Part shown: positions 29,576 to 34,227 of the stretch, one piece after another | Layout: each line of letters begins with the position of its first letter | Numbering within the stretch: position 1 is the stretch's first letter | Source of the DNA: Candidatus Pseudoscillospira faecavium | GTDB taxonomy: Bacteria; Bacillota; Clostridia; Oscillospirales; Oscillospiraceae | Direction of reading: 5' to 3' | Assembly (NCBI GenBank): GCA_904420565.1 | Contig: CAJFVV010000010.1 | Location: forward strand, 1 to 34,227 | Length of the DNA stretch: 34,227 bases | The notes under the pieces: generated by a model | Told to the model about the DNA's origin: nothing | The model's input: only the letters and a program-made list of their open reading frames with translations | Database searches by the model: none | Made by a program: the position numbers and the translations under genes

Positions 29576-30484
29576 TCACCAGGGCTGCACGGTGCTGGTT
29601 AACTCGCGGGCGTTCAGCCCAGCCTCTTCCAGATAAGCGCGCAGGCCGTCGCGCACATGCAAAGGCGCATAGGCATCGGCAAAGCAGGCCGTACCCACAG
29701 CCACGGCGTCCGCGCCGGCCATCATCAGCTCTGCAGCGTCGCTGCCCTTGGCTACGCCGCCCATGCCGAGAATCGGCAGTTTGGTCGCCTGGCGCACCTG
29801 GTAAACCATTCGCACTGCAACGGGGAACACCGCCGGGCCGGACAGGCCGCCCATGTTGTTTTTCAAAATCGGGCGGCGGGTGTGAATATCAATGCGCATG
29901 CCCAGCAGCGTGTTGATCAGCGACAGCGCATCCGCACCGGCCTCTTCCACTGCCTTGGCAATCTGCACCACGTCCGTCACATTGGGAGAGAGCTTCACCA
30001 TCACAGGGACAGAAGCATGCTTTTTGGCAATTTCCGTCACCTCCGCCGCCAACTCCGGCTTGGTGCCATAGGCCAGTCCGCCGGCCTTCACATTGGGACA
30101 GGAAATATTGACCTCAATCAAATCCACCCCGGCGTCGGACAGTTTTTCACACATTACGCCGTACTCCTCCGGCGTGTTGCCGGAAATATTGGCGATAATT
30201 TTGACATCGTACTGGCGCAAAAAGGGCATCTCTTCCCGGATAAAGGCATCCACACCGGGGTTTTGCAGCCCCACACTGTTGAGAATGCCTGCGGGCGTTT
30301 CCGCGATGCGCGGGGGCGGATTGCCATCCCGCCGCACAGGCGTCAACCCCTTGACACAGATGGCTCCCAGCTCCGACAAATCGTAAAACTGGCCGTATTC
30401 ATGGCCAAATCCATAAGTACCCGAAGCAACCACAATGGGATTTTTCAATTCTACGCCCGCCAGGCTGACACGCATATCAGTCAT
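29576..30484 (-). CDS. pyrD: Dihydroorotate dehydrogenase B, catalytic subunit
   Basis: The 302-residue FMN enzyme oxidises dihydroorotate to orotate and passes electrons to PyrK and then NAD+. Landmarks are NPIVVASGTYGFG, the NISCPNVKAGG segment with its active-site cysteine, LSPNV and the FMN-phosphate loops GMGGVAKGSDAAELMMAGADAVAVGTA. The start at 30484 has AAGGAGG 9 bases ahead; the longer frame to 30559 runs inside pyrK. It overlaps pyrK by 8 bases, so the two subunits are made in step. Confidence 0.95.
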   Translation of the reverse strand: MTDMRVSLAGVELKNPIVVASGTYGFGHEYGQFYDLSELGAICVKGLTPVRRDGNPPPRIAETPAGILNSVGLQNPGVDAFIREEMPFLRQYDVKIIANISGNTPEEYGVMCEKLSDAGVDLIEVNISCPNVKAGGLAYGTKPELAAEVTEIAKKHASVPVMVKLSPNVTDVVQIAKAVEEAGADALSLINTLLGMRIDIHTRRPILKNNMGGLSGPAVFPVAVRMVYQVRQATKLPILGMGGVAKGSDAAELMMAGADAVAVGTACFADAYAPLHVRDGLRAYLEEAGLNARELTSTVQPW

Positions 30485-31241
30485 CAAACACAACCTCCTT
30501 GGAAGAAAATACCGGACCGTCCTTGCAGACATGGCCATAGTATGGTTCCCCGTTTTCATCGCGCAGCTTCACCGCGCACACCAGGCATGCGCCTACGCCG
30601 CAGCCCATGCGCTCCTCCATGGAAATCTGGCAGGGAATGCCTTTTTCTTCGCCGAGCGCCGCCGCCGCTTTCAGCAGCGGCGCCGGTCCGCAGGCGCAAA
30701 TCAAATCATAAGAATTCTTTTCCAGCAGAATTCTCGCCGCATCCACAGCGTTCCCCTTCAGTCCCAGGCTCCCATCGTCTGTAGCCACAGCAGTGGAGCC
30801 GCAGATTCTGGCAAAGTCCGCCAGGAGGATCGCGCGGTTCTCTGACGCAAAGCCCAACGCAGCATCTGCGTGCTCCGCGCTCTCCGCCGCCCACAGCAGC
30901 GGTGGCACACCAATACCGCCGCCAATGAACAGCACGCGCCGCCCCTCAACATCAAATCCATGGCCCAGCGGTCCAAGAACATTGACCTGGTCGTCGATCT
31001 GGCGTTCGGAAAGCCATTTGGTTCCCTCGCCGCGCACCTCAAATACCAGCCGCAGCTGCATGCCGGAGGTTTCGCAAATACTGATCGGCCGGCGCAGCAA
31101 ATGTCCCTCGCCGCAGCTGAGGTTGACAAACTGCCCGGGCCGGGCCTCCTCTGTGATGCCGTCGGCCTCCAAAATCATCTCATATGCTTTCTCACCCAAT
31201 GCACGCAGATACAGCACCGTACAATCCTGCTGATATGGCAT
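30477..31241 (-). CDS. pyrK: Dihydroorotate dehydrogenase electron-transfer subunit
   Basis: The 254-residue ferredoxin-reductase-like protein carries FAD (RRPISI near residue 50), an NAD-binding loop (VLFIGGGIGVPPLL) and the 2Fe-2S cysteines in ERMGCGVGACLVC plus C in GHVC near the C-terminus. It hands electrons from PyrD to NAD+. The ATG at 31241 has AAAGGAAG 10 bases ahead. Confidence 0.95.
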   Translation of the reverse strand: MPYQQDCTVLYLRALGEKAYEMILEADGITEEARPGQFVNLSCGEGHLLRRPISICETSGMQLRLVFEVRGEGTKWLSERQIDDQVNVLGPLGHGFDVEGRRVLFIGGGIGVPPLLWAAESAEHADAALGFASENRAILLADFARICGSTAVATDDGSLGLKGNAVDAARILLEKNSYDLICACGPAPLLKAAAALGEEKGIPCQISMEERMGCGVGACLVCAVKLRDENGEPYYGHVCKDGPVFSSKEVVFDD

Positions 31242-31309
31242 AGTAGTTCAACTTCCTTTCTGATTCCATGGTCGGTATCTTCCAGAGGAAGAAAACGCTT
31301 TCCTCTCTA

Positions 31310-32233
31310 TTACACCACGGTGATAAATTTCTTCAAATCATCCCGCATGGCGATGGCCGCATCTCTGGCCGCGTCGCCGAAATCCTTGCCATCCTTGCCG
31401 GTTTTCTGCCAGGCGCAGATGATGCCGCGGGAGGAATTGACAATGGCGCCGTGGCCGTACTCGTCAAAGGCGTACTGTACATCCTCCGCTTTGCCTCCCT
31501 GGGCGCCGTAGCCGGGCACCAGGAAAAACGTCTTTTCCAGACGGCGGCGCAAATCGCGGATATCCATGGGATAGGTGGCGCCGGTCACTGCGCCCACACA
31601 GGTGTAGCCGTATTTGTCCACGGTATCCTTGCTCAGGCGTTCCAGCAGGTCGCCCACCACATTGTAGACCTTGCGGTCCCCGGCCACGATATTCTGCAGC
31701 TCACCGGAAGAAGGATTGGAGGTTTTTACCAGAGCAAATACAGCGCGGTCATGAGCAGCGCAATCCTTGATAAAGGGGTTGATGCCGTCGCTGCCCAGAT
31801 AGGCATTGATGGTCAGGCAGTCGCAGCCAAAGGGCTCAATCTCCGTTTCGCCCACCTTCACACTGCCCAAGTAGGCATCGCTGTAGCCCTCAGCGGTGGA
31901 GCCGATATCGCCGCGCTTGGCATCCATGATTACATACAGGCCCTTGGACTTTGCATAATCCACCGTGCGCTTGAGTGCTTCCACTCCCTCAAAACCAAAC
32001 CGCTCATAAAAAGCGCTCTGGGGCTTGACGGCGGGCACCACATCGCACAATGCGTCGATCAGGCCCACATTGTACTCATAAATCGCCTCGGCAGCGCAGC
32101 GCAGTGTCTGGCCATACTGCTTGAGCTTGTCCTCCATAATAAAGGACGGCACATATTCCAGCTTGGGATCCAGCCCAGCCACAGTGGGATTTTTCATTTC
32201 GCGGATTTTATCCTGCAGACGTTCAAAAGACAT
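31310..32233 (-). CDS. pyrF: Orotidine 5'-phosphate decarboxylase, type 2
   Basis: The 307-residue enzyme makes UMP, the last de novo pyrimidine step. It is the longer type 2 form, with AGLDP near the start, KPQSAFYERFG and the catalytic DAKRGDIGST centre. The TSNPSSGELQN segment and the phosphate loop VPGYGAQGG are also present. AAGGAG lies 10 bases before the ATG. It lies 68 bases before pyrK and 73 after pyrC, and I see no hairpin in either gap. Confidence 0.96.
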   Translation of the reverse strand: MSFERLQDKIREMKNPTVAGLDPKLEYVPSFIMEDKLKQYGQTLRCAAEAIYEYNVGLIDALCDVVPAVKPQSAFYERFGFEGVEALKRTVDYAKSKGLYVIMDAKRGDIGSTAEGYSDAYLGSVKVGETEIEPFGCDCLTINAYLGSDGINPFIKDCAAHDRAVFALVKTSNPSSGELQNIVAGDRKVYNVVGDLLERLSKDTVDKYGYTCVGAVTGATYPMDIRDLRRRLEKTFFLVPGYGAQGGKAEDVQYAFDEYGHGAIVNSSRGIICAWQKTGKDGKDFGDAARDAAIAMRDDLKKFITVV

Positions 32234-32306
32234 CTTTCAGCAACTCCTTACTTTTCTTTTTTATCGTCCGGTTCTGCTCCTGTTTTCGAGCAAAAACGGT
32301 TTTCCT

Positions 32307-33599
32307 TTACAGTTCATCCATCGCATTGTATACCGTTTTCCCGCCGACGAGCGTGCGGCGCACACGGCCGGTCAGCTCCCAGCCGGCAAAGGGCGTGTTG
32401 CGGCCTTTGGAAGCGAAATGCTCCGGACGCACCGTCCATTTTTCATCCGGGTCAAAGAGCACAATGTCCGCCGGTGCTCCCGGCTGCAGCGTGCCGGCCT
32501 TCAGCTGCAGAATCTTTGCCGGAGCCGTGCTCATTTTTTCGATAACAAAAGACAGCGGCAGTCCCAGCCGGTGGTGCAGCACCGTTAAAGAGAGGGCCAA
32601 AGAGGTCTCCAGCCCCACCATGCCGCTGGGTGCTTTTGGCACCTCCCGCGATTTCTCCTCTGCTGTGTGGGGCGCATGGTCGGTGACGATACAGTCCAGC
32701 GTACTGTCTTTCAGCCCCTCCAGAATCGCTTCCACATCTTCCTGCGTACGCAGGGGCGGGTTCACCTTGGCCATGGCGCCCTGCTTTTCGATTTCTTCCT
32801 CTGTCAGCGTGAAATACTGGGGGCAGGTCTCCGCTGTGATCTTCACGCCGGCGGCCTTCATTTGGCGGATATAGGCCACAGAGCCCTTTGTGCTCACATG
32901 GCAGATATGCACATAGCCTCCGGTGTCCGCAGCCAGCATGCCATCCCGCACCAGCAGCAGTTCTTCCGCCACCGCCGGGCGGCCCTCATAGCCCAGCTTT
33001 CTGGAAAGGGCCCCCTCATTCATCACGCCGGTGCGCACCAGGTCGCCATCCTCACTGTGGGAGAGAATCGGCAAACCGGAAGGTTTCATCCGCTGCAGGG
33101 CCCGGCGCATAATCTGCGCATTCATCAGCGGCACGCCGTCGTCACTTAACGCCGCGGCGCCGGCGCGGAGCAGCCCCTCCACATCGGTGATTTCCTTGCC
33201 CTGCATCCCCTTGGAAACAGCGCCGACGGTATACAGCCGCACCCGGGCATCCCGCTTTGCCCGCTCATACAGCATGGCAACACGCTCCGGGCTGTCAATC
33301 ACCGGCAGTGTGTTTGCCATGGCCAGAATGCTGGTCACACCGCCCCGGGCCGCAGCCGCCGTTCCGGTGGCAATGGTTTCCTTCGCCTCAAAGCCTGGCT
33401 CACGCATATGCGTATGCATATCCACCAAGCCGGGCGCCGCTACCAGACCCCGGGCATCGATGACTTCCTCCCCCTCTTCCCGGGCGGGGAACTCCTCACC
33501 CACCGCAGCGATCACACCGTCTTCAATCAGAATATCGCAAACTGCGTCCCGGCCGCAGGCCGGATCAATGACGCGCGCCCCGCAAATCCGCTGTTTCAT
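32307..33599 (-). CDS. pyrC: Dihydroorotase
   Basis: The 430-residue amidohydrolase closes carbamoyl-aspartate to dihydroorotate. Zinc ligands are visible in DMHTHMREPG, the HSEDGDL and CHVSTKGS histidines and the TDHAPH aspartate. The ATG at 33599 has GGGAGGAG 5 bases ahead. It is the first gene of the pyr transcript. pyrB, pyrE and carAB are not in the window. Confidence 0.95.
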   Translation of the reverse strand: MKQRICGARVIDPACGRDAVCDILIEDGVIAAVGEEFPAREEGEEVIDARGLVAAPGLVDMHTHMREPGFEAKETIATGTAAAARGGVTSILAMANTLPVIDSPERVAMLYERAKRDARVRLYTVGAVSKGMQGKEITDVEGLLRAGAAALSDDGVPLMNAQIMRRALQRMKPSGLPILSHSEDGDLVRTGVMNEGALSRKLGYEGRPAVAEELLLVRDGMLAADTGGYVHICHVSTKGSVAYIRQMKAAGVKITAETCPQYFTLTEEEIEKQGAMAKVNPPLRTQEDVEAILEGLKDSTLDCIVTDHAPHTAEEKSREVPKAPSGMVGLETSLALSLTVLHHRLGLPLSFVIEKMSTAPAKILQLKAGTLQPGAPADIVLFDPDEKWTVRPEHFASKGRNTPFAGWELTGRVRRTLVGGKTVYNAMDEL

Positions 33600-33680
33600 G
33601 CGCACTCCTCCCATATGGTGAAAGATATTTGATTTCTTCCATTTGATGCCAGTATTTCCGATTGCAGTATAAATATAAAT

Positions 33681-33709
33681 ATTATACTATCTCCGCCTGT
33701 TTTTAGCAA
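33681..33709 (-). promoter_or_regulatory. sigma-A promoter of the pyr transcript
   Basis: TTGCTA (33704-33709) and an exact TATAAT (33681-33686) with a 17-base spacer. The leader of about 75 bases has no terminator hairpin and no recognisable PyrR-binding loop, so control is not by the Bacillus type of pyr attenuation within this stretch. Confidence 0.7.
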
Positions 33710-33730
33710 TAAAAAAGCACTGCCCGCAGC

Positions 33731-33759
33731 GTCTTTTTTTCACTTTACCGGCCATACTA
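33731..33759 (+). promoter_or_regulatory. Possible forespore-type promoter of the small gene
   Basis: GGCCATACTA (33750-33759) fits the sigma-F/sigma-G -10 pattern GGNNANANTR exactly. The -35 partner GTCTT is a weak match to GYATA, at a spacing of 14. No good sigma-A promoter was found for this gene. Confidence 0.3.
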
Positions 33760-33790
33760 AAGCCATGACCGATAAAGGAGTGGTAAAAAG

Positions 33791-33964
33791 ATGAACAACG
33801 AATTTCTGCGCGGCATCTGCGTCGGCGCAATTGCCGGCGCTGCAGTGGAAATGCTGATGCTGACCTCGAACAAATCCTCGAAAACGCGCGCAGGCAACAC
33901 CATGCGCGCCATGGGTAACGCCGTGGACGACGTTGTGGACAACATCTCTCATACGTTCCGCTGA
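33791..33964 (+). CDS. 57-residue small protein with a glycine/alanine hydrophobic segment
   Basis: The reading frame begins MNNEFLRGICVGAIAGAAVE and ends NISHTFR. The first 25 residues are a short hydrophobic, glycine-zipper-like helix, followed by a charged amphipathic part, as in small YtxH-like envelope proteins. AAAGGAG lies 10 bases before the ATG. The function is unknown. It stands alone, followed by a hairpin. Confidence 0.7.
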   Translation: MNNEFLRGICVGAIAGAAVEMLMLTSNKSSKTRAGNTMRAMGNAVDDVVDNISHTFR

Positions 33965-33987
33965 TTGTAAGAAGCAGAAAACCGCCG

Positions 33988-34039
33988 GGGCGGAAATTTC
34001 AGGCAAAAATTGCGTGGAATTTCTGCCCTGGCCCCTTTT
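33988..34039 (+). terminator. Long hairpin after the small gene
   Basis: A 13-bp stem with two G-T pairs (33988-34000 with 34016-34028), extended in the loop by GCAA/TTGC, starts about 24 bases after the stop. Four T follow, 8 bases after the stem, so the U-tract is weak. Confidence 0.45.
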
Positions 34040-34085
34040 CCAGTCGATTCGCCGTTCCAACAGGTGAGAAATTTGAAAAAGGATC

Positions 34086-34113
34086 TTGACAAACAAGGAA
34101 AATCTGCTAAAAT
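34086..34113 (+). promoter_or_regulatory. sigma-A promoter of tRNA-Ser
   Basis: An exact TTGACA (34086-34091) and TAAAAT (34108-34113) with a 16-base spacer, about 30 bases before the tRNA. Confidence 0.75.
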
Positions 34114-34142
34114 ATGACGTGCTGTTACGAGCGCGAAGCGAT

Positions 34143-34227
34143 GGAGAGATGGCTGAGCTGGTCGAAGGCGCACGATTGGAAATCGTGTATACCCTATAAA
34201 GGTATCAAGGGTTCGAATCCCTTTCTC
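34143..34227 (+). tRNA. tRNA-Ser (anticodon GGA), 3' end cut by the window
   Basis: The acceptor 5' strand GGAGAGA is followed by a D-arm and the anticodon stem ACGAT/ATCGT with anticodon GGA at 34178-34180. A long class II variable arm and the T-arm AAGGG-TTCGAAT-CCCTT come next. The last bases TCTC are four of the seven acceptor 3' bases; the rest lies outside the window. The long variable arm and anticodon fit serine (UCC/UCU codons). Confidence 0.95.

Overview
The window reads as a chromosome segment of a fairly GC-rich Bacillota, most likely a gut-type member of the Clostridia (Oscillospirales-like). The reasons are the L7Ae-type gene between rpoC and rpsL, type 1B PyrD with PyrK, consensus sigma-A promoters with AGGAGG-type ribosome-binding sites, a BclA-like collagen protein and several Clostridia-type families (DUF3842, a DUF6054-like protein, YgiQ). 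The genus cannot be fixed from this sequence. Most genes lie on the minus strand. I see no insertion sequence, CRISPR array, prophage gene or known riboswitch class.

Layout. (1) 1-8281, minus: rpoB-rpoC, started by a perfect TTGACA/TATAAT promoter and ended by a hairpin, then a separate promoter for an L7Ae/YbxF-type K-turn protein and the start of rpsL. rplJ-rplL do not precede rpoB here. (2) 8300-10800, plus: a spore-surface-like collagen protein with a candidate sigma-K promoter, followed by a glycosyltransferase. (3) 10801-14221, minus: phasin-like protein, UbiB-family kinase and a cyclophilin lipoprotein, plus plsY, which is divergent from a DtxR-family regulator. (4) 14778-18400, minus: an ECF sigma factor with a membrane-anchored partner, and an Lsa/Vga-type ABC-F protein. 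The ABC-F leader holds a three-codon upstream ORF and a strong intrinsic terminator just before the gene, a textbook layout for antibiotic-responsive attenuation. (5) 18519-23736, minus: aldehyde dehydrogenase, then thiN and a tightly overlapping ROK kinase/membrane protein/cysK/DUF3842 operon. (6) 23865-25435, plus: an unrecognised lipoprotein and an MBL-fold hydrolase. (7) 25491-33709, minus: one long pyr-led transcription unit, pyrC-pyrF-pyrK-pyrD, then a DUF6054-like gene, a histidine-phosphatase/GNAT fusion, a YgiQ radical SAM protein and a small zinc-ribbon-like protein. (8) 33791-end, plus: a 57-residue small protein and a tRNA-Ser(GGA) cut by the window edge.

How the genes fit together. 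The core is transcription/translation (rpoBC, rpsL, tRNA) and pyrimidine synthesis (four of the de novo enzymes, including both subunits of the NAD-linked dihydroorotate dehydrogenase). Around it sit accessory modules: spore surface and its probable glycosylation, an envelope-stress-type sigma pair, an antibiotic-inducible ribosome protection gene, and a cysteine synthase operon of unclear logic. The strongest candidate for something not yet described in this lineage is the ABC-F leader. The phasin-like/UbiB pair and the ROK/cysK/DUF3842 operon are the best leads among genes of unknown role.
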